From positions 1-64,000 of the forward strand of contig JAQGMI010000125.1 in the NCBI GenBank assembly GCA_028292435.1: 64,000 nucleotides of DNA. The letters are read 5' to 3'. Origin of the DNA: Betaproteobacteria bacterium (GTDB taxonomy: Bacteria; Pseudomonadota; Gammaproteobacteria; Burkholderiales; SG8-41). Shown piece by piece: positions 28,047 to 35,856 of this stretch; the first letter of the stretch is position 1, and each line of letters begins with the position of its first letter. A program made the translations under genes and the position numbers. The notes beneath the pieces were generated by a model. That model did no database searches. It was not told the origin of the DNA and worked only from the letters and a program-made list of their open reading frames with translations.

Positions 28047-28592
28047 ATGACCACCGTTCATACGATCGGTCACGGCAATCGCACTGCGGATGATTTCATT
28101 GCGTTGCTCAAAGCGGCGCGTATCGAGTGCCTTGTCGATGTCCGCGCCTACCCGCGCTCGCGCCGCAATCCGCAGTTCACGCGCATGGCGCTCGATCCGG
28201 TGCTGAGGGCGCACGGTATCCAGTACGTGTGGGAGGGCGCGGCGCTGGGCGGCATGCGCCGGCCGCACGGCGATTCACCGCATGCAGCGCTCGACGACGC
28301 GGCTCATCGCGGTTACGCCGACCACATGGCGACGGTCGAATTTAAAACCGGCGTCTCACGCCTGATCGAGCTTGCGGATTCGCGCGTGACCGCCTTCATG
28401 TGCGCGGAGACCCATCCCGATCATTGCCATCGCTCGTTCATCGCCGATGCGCTGCTGGCGAGCGGCGTCGAGGTATTGCACTTGATGGGGCAGCACGACG
28501 TGCGCACGCATGCGCTGCGCGAGGGCGCTCGCATGGCGCCGCATGGACAGCTGATTTACGATTCCTGCGTGCAGCTCGCTTTAACGCTTTAG
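28047..28592 (+). CDS. DUF488 family protein
   Basis: A 181-residue protein of the DUF488 family, with unknown biochemical role. It has the family marks TIGHGNRTADDF at the N terminus, VDVRAYPRSRRNPQF near residues 31-45, and the CAETHPDHCHR cluster in the C-terminal half. It starts 3 nt after the oxidoreductase. The stop codon falls in the first unit of a 13-nt tandem repeat. Confidence 0.85.
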   Translation: MTTVHTIGHGNRTADDFIALLKAARIECLVDVRAYPRSRRNPQFTRMALDPVLRAHGIQYVWEGAALGGMRRPHGDSPHAALDDAAHRGYADHMATVEFKTGVSRLIELADSRVTAFMCAETHPDHCHRSFIADALLASGVEVLHLMGQHDVRTHALREGARMAPHGQLIYDSCVQLALTL

Positions 28593-28625
28593 AAGCACGC
28601 TTTAGAAGCACGCTGTAAACGCACG
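28587..28625 (+). repeat. Three tandem 13-nt units at the DUF488 stop
   Basis: CTTTAGAAGCACG occurs twice without a gap (28587-28599 and 28600-28612), followed by a diverged copy CTGTAAACGCACG (28613-28625, 10 of 13 identical). The TAG of the DUF488 gene lies in the first unit. Looks like slippage duplication. Confidence 0.8.
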
Positions 28626-28632
28626 CCCATCG

Positions 28633-30972
28633 CTAAAACAACGCGCGCAGGCCGGCGTAGATCGAGCGCGGTGCGGCGATGCCGCGAAACTGCTCCGCCG
28701 ATCCGCTCAAAAGGTTGTTGGGGCCGAGCGTGCCGAACGTTGCGTACTGCTTATTGAAAAGATTGATGACGCCGCCGAAGATTTCGAGCGTTTTGTCGAA
28801 GCGGTGATTGATGTCGAGCTTGACCGTCGCAAATCCGGGCACGCGCCCGTTAATGTCCTGATTGTTTTCGTCGCCGCGCGCGTATTGCGCGCCCTGCGCC
28901 TGCAGCGTGGCCTTGACGCGCGTCTGCGCTGTTACTTCATAGCCGGCACGTAGTTTCAGAGTCGCCGCCGGTATACCGGGAATCCGGTCGCCCGCCTGCA
29001 CGTTAACGCCCGCGCAGCCGCCGCCCGCGCCGTTGGCCGCGATGCACGCGCTGTTGGAACCGTTCGCCAGTGTGAACGGGCTTTCGAACGTTGCTTCCAC
29101 CCAGCTCAGCGACGCCGCATAGTCGAGCCGGTCGCGTTTACCGTCGAGCCCGAGCTCCACACCCTGGCGGCGCGTCTTGCCGACGTTGGAAAAATACCCC
29201 TGCGTCGCATTGCTCTGATTGAACAGGATGTCATCGTGCAGCGTGCTGCGAAAGGCGGCGGCGCGCCAGCGCAGCCTTTCAGACACATTGCCGCGAAATC
29301 CAAACTCCCATGTTTTCGAGACGACCGCTTTTAAATCGGGGTCGGCGCCGAACGCGTTGGGAACCCCAGTGCAGGGCGCAGCCGGATCGGCACAAGCAAG
29401 CTCGATCGCCGATGGCGTGCGAAACCCTTCGGCGTAGCTGCCAAAACCGTTCAGGCGCGGCGTCAGCTGATAAGCAAAGCCCAGGGATGGATTCAACCGC
29501 TGGTAAGTATGATTGCCCGTCACATCGGTCAGCGTGTTGGTGCCGGCCGGCGCCGAAACGGTCGCAGCACCGTCGCAGAGGCCGTTCGGATCGGTGCACG
29601 AAGTGCCGGACAGGCTGATCGACGCATAGTCATAACGCGCCGACGCGGTCACCGAGAGCCGGTCAGTCGCGTCCAGCGTGTCGGTCGCAAAAATTGCATA
29701 GCGCCGGTTGTTCGAGTTAATCGACGCCTGCGGCATGTATGCGTCGACAGCCACCATACCGCCCGTGTTGTCGACGAACGCATTCTGGCCGTTGTTGGTG
29801 AACGACGTGTTGCCGTATTCCGCGTTGAGGCCCAGTGTTAAGACCTGCGCCTTGCTCCAGATCTTGCCGTTGTTCGACCATTGCAGATTGCCGCCGTAAA
29901 CGTGCTGCGTGTAGCTGGCAAGCAGATTGCTCGCCGGACAATCGGCGGTCGTGAGGCAGGTCGCGTCGTTGGTCGAGGTGCCAACGGGGCTGCCGATATT
30001 GCTGTTAAGCACGTCGCGCGCGATGCGGCGGAAGTACATATTGCCAGCGACCGAATTCATTGTGTTCAACGCGAAGCTACCGCGCAGATTGAGCGTCAGG
30101 CTTTGCGTGTCCGTATAGTCGGGATGCGAATAACCCTGCGCCGCATTGCCGAGCGACGACACCGGGACGTTTTGATTACCGTTCATCAGATTGTTGGCGT
30201 AGATCAGCGACAGGTCGAGGTCCGCGCGGTCGTTCTGATAACCGACCTTGCCGAAGAACTGGTGAATTTTGCTCGGGTTGTAAGCCGCCCATCCGCGATC
30301 GTCGTAGACGCTGGTCGCCACGTAGTAGTCGACGTTCTCGCCGTGCCCGCCTTTTTCCGCATCGATACTGCGGCGGCCGAACGAACCGAGCGTCGGACGC
30401 ATTTCGCCGCCGGAAAACGCAAAGCCACTCTTGGTATTCAACGAGACCGCGCCGCCGAGCGTGTTCAACCCGTAGACGGGGTTCGAGCCCGGAACCACCG
30501 TCACGTTGGCGATGGCGATTTGCGGGATCAGGTCCCACGACACGACGTCACCGAACGGCTCATTGACACGCATGCCGTCGAGAAAAACCGAAATTCCTTG
30601 CGGCGTGCCGAGCACGGGTGAAGCCGTGAAGCCACGATAATTCAAATCGACCTGATAGGGATTGCCCTGCGTACTGTTGATGCTCATCGAACCGCCGACC
30701 TGGTCGAGGATCTCGGGCAAATTGCGCGCGTCCTGCGGCAGGTCGCGATAGTTGAGTGTCTGCACGTTGCCGGGATATTTTTCCAGCGCAATGCCCGTGC
30801 CGCCGACCGGCGTCGTGGTGACCACGGTGATTTCAGGCAATTCAAACGGTGCCGGCGTCGATTCCGCGGCGTCTGCCTGCGCTACCAGCGCGAACGCGAA
30901 CGCGATCGCGATGATTTTCAGCACCAGGTTCGGGTGGAACGAACGATCGCAGGATGCGTTATGCTGGCTCAT
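28633..30972 (-). CDS. TonB-dependent outer-membrane receptor
   Basis: A 779-residue outer-membrane transporter energised by TonB; the ligand is unknown. A signal peptide ends near residue 36 (LVAQADA). It is followed by a TonB-box-like PEITVVTTT, the plug domain (QVGGSMSINSTQGNPYQVDL, SVFLDGMRVNEPFGDV, NPVYGLNTLGGAVSLNTKSG) and a beta-barrel. The C terminus ends in aromatic RALF, as expected for insertion by BAM. It is divergent from the kinase gene with 137 nt between. Confidence 0.92.
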   Translation of the reverse strand: MSQHNASCDRSFHPNLVLKIIAIAFAFALVAQADAAESTPAPFELPEITVVTTTPVGGTGIALEKYPGNVQTLNYRDLPQDARNLPEILDQVGGSMSINSTQGNPYQVDLNYRGFTASPVLGTPQGISVFLDGMRVNEPFGDVVSWDLIPQIAIANVTVVPGSNPVYGLNTLGGAVSLNTKSGFAFSGGEMRPTLGSFGRRSIDAEKGGHGENVDYYVATSVYDDRGWAAYNPSKIHQFFGKVGYQNDRADLDLSLIYANNLMNGNQNVPVSSLGNAAQGYSHPDYTDTQSLTLNLRGSFALNTMNSVAGNMYFRRIARDVLNSNIGSPVGTSTNDATCLTTADCPASNLLASYTQHVYGGNLQWSNNGKIWSKAQVLTLGLNAEYGNTSFTNNGQNAFVDNTGGMVAVDAYMPQASINSNNRRYAIFATDTLDATDRLSVTASARYDYASISLSGTSCTDPNGLCDGAATVSAPAGTNTLTDVTGNHTYQRLNPSLGFAYQLTPRLNGFGSYAEGFRTPSAIELACADPAAPCTGVPNAFGADPDLKAVVSKTWEFGFRGNVSERLRWRAAAFRSTLHDDILFNQSNATQGYFSNVGKTRRQGVELGLDGKRDRLDYAASLSWVEATFESPFTLANGSNSACIAANGAGGGCAGVNVQAGDRIPGIPAATLKLRAGYEVTAQTRVKATLQAQGAQYARGDENNQDINGRVPGFATVKLDINHRFDKTLEIFGGVINLFNKQYATFGTLGPNNLLSGSAEQFRGIAAPRSIYAGLRALF

Positions 30973-31033
30973 GATTTTTCGGCAATGGCTTATTGAAACG
31001 GGCTGGACTGCAGCAGGATATCCCGGAGCAGGC

Positions 31034-31048
31034 CGGGAAAGTTTCCCG
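31034..31048. promoter_or_regulatory. Perfect inverted repeat in the receptor-kinase divergent region
   Basis: CGGGAAA (31034-31040), one G, then TTTCCCG (31042-31048). A symmetric 15-nt site between two divergent genes is a plausible regulator binding site. No regulator is assigned. Confidence 0.4.
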
Positions 31049-31109
31049 ATTTTCAGGGCGATGGCCGGCGACCGCGGCTTGCATTGCGAATCCTCAGCCG
31101 GATGGCGCC

Positions 31110-32051
31110 ATGAGTGAAGCGTCTGCGCATAACTCAGTGCGCCGCGATTTCTATTGGGCCGCGGCGGCCGCGATCGGCGTAATTTTAATTAGCATACGCT
31201 ACGAGCTGAGCGAAACCCTGCTCGCGTGGACACGGCCGTGGGAGCGCTATCAACTCGACGAGCTGCCGGTAATTCTTTTGTTTATCGCGCTGGCGCTCGC
31301 CTGGTTTGCATGGCGGCGCATGCGCGAAGCTCAGGCCGAGCTCGCGCGACGCGTGGCGGTGGAAAAAGAACTTGCCACTGCGCTTGCCGGTAACCAGCGC
31401 CTGTCGCAATCGCATGTGCAGGTGCAGGAAGAGGAGCGACGCAATCTCGCACGCGAATTGCACGATGAGCTCGGCCAGCATCTGAACGCGATCAAGATCG
31501 ATGCAGTATCGATACGCGATGCACACGACGGCGAAGCCGCAGCCGTGCGGCAAAGTGCCGAGGCCATTATCGGTATCGCCGATCACGTCCACGGCGTGGT
31601 GCGCGACATGACGCGCAAGCTGCGTCCGGCGGGATTGGACGAACTGGGACTGCCGGCGGCGCTCGAAAATTTCGTCGAAGGCTGGCGCGTGAGATTTCCC
31701 GCGCTGCAATTCAATTGCGTCATGACCGGCGATCTGGAGAAGCTGAGCGAATTGTTGAATATCACCCTGTATCGTGTGGCGCAGGAAGGATTGACCAACA
31801 TCGCGAAGCACGCCAATGCCAACCGCGTCGACCTGAGCGTCATGCGGAATTCTGCATCCGCGCAAGCCGACGAACTCGTGCTGAGCCTCGCTGACGACGG
31901 CGTAGGCGTGGCGCCGGGGCAAGCGCATGCCGGCCTGGGCTTGATCGGCATGCGCGAGCGCGTCGAGGCAGCCGGCGGCCGCCTGGAGACGGTAAGCACG
32001 CCGGGCCGGGGCTTTCGGCTGGTCGCGCGCGTGCCGGTGCAAGCGGCATGA
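31110..32051 (+). CDS. Sensor histidine kinase, NarX/DegS-like (HisKA_3)
   Basis: A 313-residue membrane histidine kinase. Two hydrophobic segments (about residues 14-29 and 52-68) leave only ~22 residues between them, so a large periplasmic sensor domain is missing. A coiled region (70-108) leads to the HisKA_3 motif EEERRNLARELHDELGQHLN with phospho-acceptor His118. The HATPase part has LYRVAQEGLTNIAKHANANR and ADDGVGVAPGQAHAGLGLIG. I chose the ATG at 31110; the frame is open further upstream. It overlaps the regulator gene by 4 nt. Confidence 0.9.
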   Translation: MSEASAHNSVRRDFYWAAAAAIGVILISIRYELSETLLAWTRPWERYQLDELPVILLFIALALAWFAWRRMREAQAELARRVAVEKELATALAGNQRLSQSHVQVQEEERRNLARELHDELGQHLNAIKIDAVSIRDAHDGEAAAVRQSAEAIIGIADHVHGVVRDMTRKLRPAGLDELGLPAALENFVEGWRVRFPALQFNCVMTGDLEKLSELLNITLYRVAQEGLTNIAKHANANRVDLSVMRNSASAQADELVLSLADDGVGVAPGQAHAGLGLIGMRERVEAAGGRLETVSTPGRGFRLVARVPVQAA

Positions 32052-32749
32052 CGACGAACTCAATACCGTCGCCATTGACGGTGCTGCTCGTCGACGACCA
32101 CGCGGTTGTCCGTGAGGGTTATCGCCGGCTGCTCGAGCGCAGTGGAGACATCCAGGTGGCCGGTGAAGCAGGCAACAGCGGCGACGCGTATCAACTGATG
32201 TCCCAGCTGAAACCGGCGGTCGTCGTGATGGATATTTCGCTGCCGGACGTCAGCGGCATCGAAGCTGCGCGGCGCATGCTGGCGCGCGAGCCGGCGGTGC
32301 GCGTGCTGATTTTCAGCATGCACGAGGAGGCCGTATTTGCCGCGCGCGCATTGCAGGCCGGCGCCCGCGGCTATGTCACCAAAGCCAGCGCGCCCGAGAT
32401 ACTCATCGACGCGGTACGCGCCGTCGCCCGCGGCGAAATCTTTTTAAGCCCTGATATCGCCCAAATACTCGCGTTGAAAAATGTTCGCGATGGCGACGCG
32501 GCGCTGCAATCGCTGTCGGCCCGCGAATTCGAAGTCATGCGCCTGCTGGCGACCGGGCATACGCTCAGCGCAATCGCCGCCAAGCTCGGCCTGAGTTACA
32601 AGACCGTCGCCAATCATCAGTCTGCAATCCGCCAGAAAACCGGCGCACAAACGGCGGTCGAGCTGTTGCGGATAGCGCAACGCAGCGGGCTGGTGCCAGC
32701 GGGCAATGGCGATGGAATCAGCGAGGTTCGCGATGCCGGCGCGGCTTGA
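32048..32749 (+). CDS. NarL/LuxR-type response regulator
   Basis: A 233-residue DNA-binding response regulator paired with the preceding kinase (ATGA overlap). The receiver domain has LLVDDHAVVREGYRRLL and the phosphorylated Asp62 (VVVMDISLPDVSG), and Lys near residue 112 (GYVTKAS). The C-terminal LuxR helix-turn-helix is SAREFEVMRLLATGHTLSAI followed by AAKLGLSYKTVANHQ. The last 17 nt overlap the next gene, a Bug binding protein, which suggests co-expression. Confidence 0.93.
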   Translation: MTTNSIPSPLTVLLVDDHAVVREGYRRLLERSGDIQVAGEAGNSGDAYQLMSQLKPAVVVMDISLPDVSGIEAARRMLAREPAVRVLIFSMHEEAVFAARALQAGARGYVTKASAPEILIDAVRAVARGEIFLSPDIAQILALKNVRDGDAALQSLSAREFEVMRLLATGHTLSAIAAKLGLSYKTVANHQSAIRQKTGAQTAVELLRIAQRSGLVPAGNGDGISEVRDAGAA

Positions 32750-33701
32750 AGCGAAAGTATGCAAGTGCCTCGCGGCGTTGTTGCTGGCACCGGCGCTGGC
32801 TTCGGGCGCGCAGTATCCTGAAAAATCCGTTCGCGTGATTGTCGGGCTGGCGGCCGGCGGCGGCACCGACATCAGCGCGCGCGTGCTCACGCAAAAGTTA
32901 TCGGAGACGCTCGGCCAGTCTTTCATTGTCGACAATCGTCCCGGTGCCGGCTCCATGCTCGGGCTCGAACTGGCGGCCAAATCGCCGCCTGACGGCTACA
33001 CGCTGATCATGGTGTCGCCCGAATTCGCGGTGAATCCCAGCCTGCAGTCGAAGGTACCGTACGATGCCGTACGCGATTTTGCGCCGATAGCGCAGGTCGT
33101 CTATGGCCAGTATTTTTTGTCGGCGCGTAGCAGCGCTGCGTTCAATTCGATCAAGGAATTGATTGCCTTTGCGAAGGCAAATCCGCGCCAGTTGAATTAC
33201 GCATCGTCGGGCAACGGCAGCGCCAATCATCTAGCTGGAGAGTTGTTCAAGACCATGGCCGGCGTGGAAATGGCGCATGTCCCTTACAAGGGATCTGGCC
33301 CTTCAGTGACGGCACTGCTCTCGGGCGAGGTGCAGCTCGTGTTCAGCAGCACGACGGCCATCATCCAGCACGTGCGCGCGGGCCGCGCCAAGGCGCTCGC
33401 GGTCACCGGCCCCAAGCGCGCGTCAATCGCGCCGGAAATCCCGACCGTCAGCGAAGCCGGTTTGCCCGGCTACGTTGTGACCGGCTGGTTCGGCCTGCTG
33501 GCGCCGGCGAAAACGCCGCCGGCAATCGTCGAACGACTGAACGCGGAAATCAACCGGGTATTGCCTTCATTGCGCGAGCGCTACGCGGAACTGGGAACTG
33601 AACTCGTTGGCGGCACCGCAAGCGAGTTCGGCCTGTTCATCAAATCGGAACTCGCGAAATGGGCGCAGGTCGTCAAGGCGTCAGGGGCGAAGCCGGATTG
33701 A
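32733..33701 (+). CDS. Bug/TctC periplasmic binding protein 1
   Basis: Solute-binding protein of the tripartite tricarboxylate transporter family, which captures carboxylates in the periplasm. The family marks are a signal peptide followed by YPxKPxR, PGGxxD, xDNRxGA, PDGYTL and HVPYKG; here these are YPEKSVRVIV, VDNRPGAGSMLG, PDGYTLIMVS and AHVPYKGSGPS. From ATG 32733 the protein is 322 residues, with cleavage near ASGA. The gene starts inside the response regulator gene, so kinase, regulator and Bug may act together. Confidence 0.9.
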   Translation: MPARLEAKVCKCLAALLLAPALASGAQYPEKSVRVIVGLAAGGGTDISARVLTQKLSETLGQSFIVDNRPGAGSMLGLELAAKSPPDGYTLIMVSPEFAVNPSLQSKVPYDAVRDFAPIAQVVYGQYFLSARSSAAFNSIKELIAFAKANPRQLNYASSGNGSANHLAGELFKTMAGVEMAHVPYKGSGPSVTALLSGEVQLVFSSTTAIIQHVRAGRAKALAVTGPKRASIAPEIPTVSEAGLPGYVVTGWFGLLAPAKTPPAIVERLNAEINRVLPSLRERYAELGTELVGGTASEFGLFIKSELAKWAQVVKASGAKPD

Positions 33702-33734
33702 AATGAGCCGTAATGCGTACTGCCGAGCGGTAAG

Positions 33735-34145
33735 CTAACGACGTGGTCGCCGCGGATGTTCCCGTTCGAACTCCGCAAACGCTTCGCGCGCGGCATTGAA
33801 TCCACTCAGGCAGGCGTAGACGCCAGCGTATGCGTAAACGTGCAGAAGGATTTCGCCGATTTCTCGTTTGCTCCAGCCAGTACGCAGGCAGGTCTTGACG
33901 TGCATCTTGACGGCCCCTGCCTGCGATTGCGCCGCAGTCGCCGTCAGCGACAGCGCCGCGCGCGTTTTCGCGTTAAGGCCGGGCCGCGCCCATATCGTGC
34001 CCCAGCAGAATTCGTCGGTAACGTCCTGAAACATGGTCATGAATTCGTCCGCCTCGCGATAGTTGCGATCGACATGCGCGTCGCCATGAATTTTTCGGCG
34101 GACGATTTCGCCTTTGCGCGCGAGCGCGCTGCGTTTGCGTTTCAT
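33735..34145 (-). CDS. Carboxymuconolactone decarboxylase family protein
   Basis: A 136-residue cytoplasmic protein of the PcaC/AhpD-like fold. From the ATG at 34145 it begins MKRKRSALARKGEIVRRKIH. The core has WARPGLNAKTRAALSLTATA, AGAVKMHVKTCLRTGWSKRE and EILLHVYAYAGVYACLSGFN, the standard CMD pattern. The CxxC of AhpD is absent, so it is closer to the gamma-carboxymuconolactone decarboxylase branch. It is divergent from the selenoprotein gene with 83 nt between, and convergent to Bug 1. Confidence 0.82.
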   Translation of the reverse strand: MKRKRSALARKGEIVRRKIHGDAHVDRNYREADEFMTMFQDVTDEFCWGTIWARPGLNAKTRAALSLTATAAQSQAGAVKMHVKTCLRTGWSKREIGEILLHVYAYAGVYACLSGFNAAREAFAEFEREHPRRPRR

Positions 34146-34228
34146 GCTGGTAGAACTCCCCGTTAGCGCCGTAGTGTGGATTATGCAAGAATACCTCATT
34201 CAATCATCCGTATGACTTGAGGCCGCCC

Positions 34229-34786
34229 GTGACAGATCCTCTCATGCAGGCAGACGCGACCGTTGTCATCGTCGACCCTGCCGCCGAACTGGAGATTAAG
34301 ACCCACCCCGTTGCGCCGCGCCTGAATTCATTGCGCGGCACGCGCATTGCGGTGATCGATAACACCAAGCACATGGCGAATCGCTTTCTCGATGCCACGC
34401 GCGTGCTGCTCGAAGAGCGCTATCACGTGGGCGGATTCGAGTATTACCGCAAGACCAGCGCGTCGGTGCCTACGCCGCCGGACGTGCTGAATCGGCTTAC
34501 CGCATCGTGCGACGCGGTAATACACGGCGTCGCGGATTGAGGGTCCTGCATATCGTGGGGTCTCCACGATACGATTGAATTTGAAAAGCGCGGCCGGCCG
34601 GCAGTGACGCTGCTGACTACGGCTTTTACGACTGCGGCAGTCATTCGCGCAAAAATGCTCGGCATGCCTGCGCATCCCACGGTTGTGCTCGATCATCCAA
34701 TGGCCAGCAAAACACTCGATGAAGTGAACCAGATGGCGCAACGTTTCGTGGATCAGATCGCCGCTGCCTTGGTGGCGAAATCATGA
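34229..34786 (+). CDS. UGSC-family selenoprotein (in-frame TGA read as selenocysteine)
   Basis: The GTG start at 34229 has TGAGG six bases upstream. The frame runs 103 codons to a TGA at 34538-34540 and continues in the same frame for 81 codons to a second TGA at 34784-34786. Read through, the product is 185 residues with Sec104 in the motif U-G-S-C (IHGVAD-U-GSCISWGLHD), followed by TIEFEKRGRPAVTLLTTAF. UGSC-motif proteins are a known bacterial (seleno)protein family first seen in marine metagenomes. A bacterial SECIS-like hairpin follows the TGA. The adjacent Sec and Cys suggest redox chemistry, but the reaction is unknown. The stop overlaps the next start (ATGA). Selenium-insertion genes (selA, selB, selC, selD) are not in the window. 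Confidence 0.88.
34551..34571 (+). promoter_or_regulatory. Bacterial SECIS element of the UGSC gene
   Basis: TATCGTGG (34551-34558) and CCACGATA (34564-34571) form a perfect 8-bp stem around the loop GGTCT (34559-34563). The loop starts 18 nt after the TGA. The E. coli fdhF element, from memory, has the same GGUCU apical loop at the same distance, the part contacted by SelB. The bulged U of the E. coli stem is not evident here. Confidence 0.85.
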
Positions 34787-35856
34787 AATCTGCGACTGAA
34801 GGCCGCGCGCGCAGGCATAAAATCCCGGGCGACCCGGCGCTGGCCGACCGCTATATTGAGCAGAACGGATGGGGAGATGGCCTGCCGGTCATACCGCCGA
34901 CAGAAGTGCTCGTGGCCGCAATGCTCAAGACGACGCCGCTCGAGCCCTATGCAGTGCTGGGACGAATGGAGCCGCACAAAGGCGTCGTCACCGCAGAAAA
35001 GGTCGCTGCCAATGCGGTAATGGCCGGCTGTTATCCGGAACATTTTCCTGTCGTCGTAGCGAGTGTGAAGGCGGTACTGCAGGAGCAATTCCACGTGGGT
35101 TCCTCAGCGTGTACGACCGGCGGCGCCGCCCCCGTCGTTATCGTGAGCGGGCCGATTGCCGAGAGACTGGAAATCAACAGCGGTACCGCGTGTTTTGGCG
35201 GCGGTTATCGGGCGAATGCGAGCATCGGCCGAGCATTGCGCCTCACGATGCGCAATCTCGGCGGCGCCAAGCCCGGCGGAGAAGAGAAATCGACGCATGG
35301 TTTTCCGGGCAAGATGACTTTTTGTTTTGCTGAAAACGACAAACGCTCGCCATGGGAGCCGCTGCGCATCGAAGCCGGCTTCCCGAGCGAAGCGAGCACC
35401 GTGACGATCGTCGCGGTGCGCGGACTTTATCCGGTGTGTGAAGGTACCCAGTCAACCGGCGAGGGCATACTCGAAACAATCGCGGGCGCGATGAGCGCGC
35501 TCGGTTCGCCGATCTACAACCAAGGCGCGCGCAACGACGTGCCCGTCGTCGTCGTGCTCGGGCCGGAGCACGCCGCGGAAATTGCGCGCGCCGGATATTC
35601 GAAAATGGACGTGAAGCGTTATCTTTTTGAGCGCACCCAATTGCCGATGCGAGTGCTGGCGAATCGCATGTATGCGGGCACCGATCCTTTTCCTGACTGG
35701 GTGGATACGAAAGACCCGAATGCGCTCGTTCCGATGGTAGCCAAGCCGGACGGCTTTATCGTCGTCGTTGCGGGCGGCGACGGCCGGCATAGTGCGTGGA
35801 TGCCTGCATGGAACGTATGCGAAGGCGCAACCGAATTGATTGAAGAATTGAAGTGA
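34783..35856 (+). CDS. Conserved partner protein of the UGSC selenoprotein, function unknown
   Basis: A 357-residue cytoplasmic protein, coupled to the selenoprotein by an ATGA overlap. I do not recognise an enzyme family. Visible features are WGDGLPVIPPTEVLVAAML (residues 30-48), ANAVMAGCYPEHFPVVVASV, a cysteine/glycine block SSACTTGGAAPVVIVSGP (108-124), NSGTACFGGGYRANASIGRA and a C-terminal FIVVVAGGDGRHSAWM. Six cysteines (83, 110, 137, 181, 219, 346) could act with the Sec/Cys pair of its neighbour. Its stop overlaps the start of Bug 2 by 4 nt. Confidence 0.85.
   Translation: MKSATEGRARRHKIPGDPALADRYIEQNGWGDGLPVIPPTEVLVAAMLKTTPLEPYAVLGRMEPHKGVVTAEKVAANAVMAGCYPEHFPVVVASVKAVLQEQFHVGSSACTTGGAAPVVIVSGPIAERLEINSGTACFGGGYRANASIGRALRLTMRNLGGAKPGGEEKSTHGFPGKMTFCFAENDKRSPWEPLRIEAGFPSEASTVTIVAVRGLYPVCEGTQSTGEGILETIAGAMSALGSPIYNQGARNDVPVVVVLGPEHAAEIARAGYSKMDVKRYLFERTQLPMRVLANRMYAGTDPFPDWVDTKDPNALVPMVAKPDGFIVVVAGGDGRHSAWMPAWNVCEGATELIEELK

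Noticed and set aside
29881..30621. 246-codon plus-strand frame inside the first TonB receptor gene
   Set aside because: Arg/Val-rich shadow of the receptor gene, which has a clear plug and barrel on the other strand.
32706..32732. GC-rich upstream extension of Bug 1 (ATG 32706)
   Set aside because: It would place extra residues before a good signal peptide and lengthen the overlap with the regulator gene; ATG 32733 is the better start.
34538..34604. Reading the UGSC gene as a pseudogene or as two separate small genes
   Set aside because: Both halves are in the same frame, the motif around the TGA is U-G-S-C, and a SECIS-like hairpin with correct loop and spacing follows. A nonsense mutation would not explain these.
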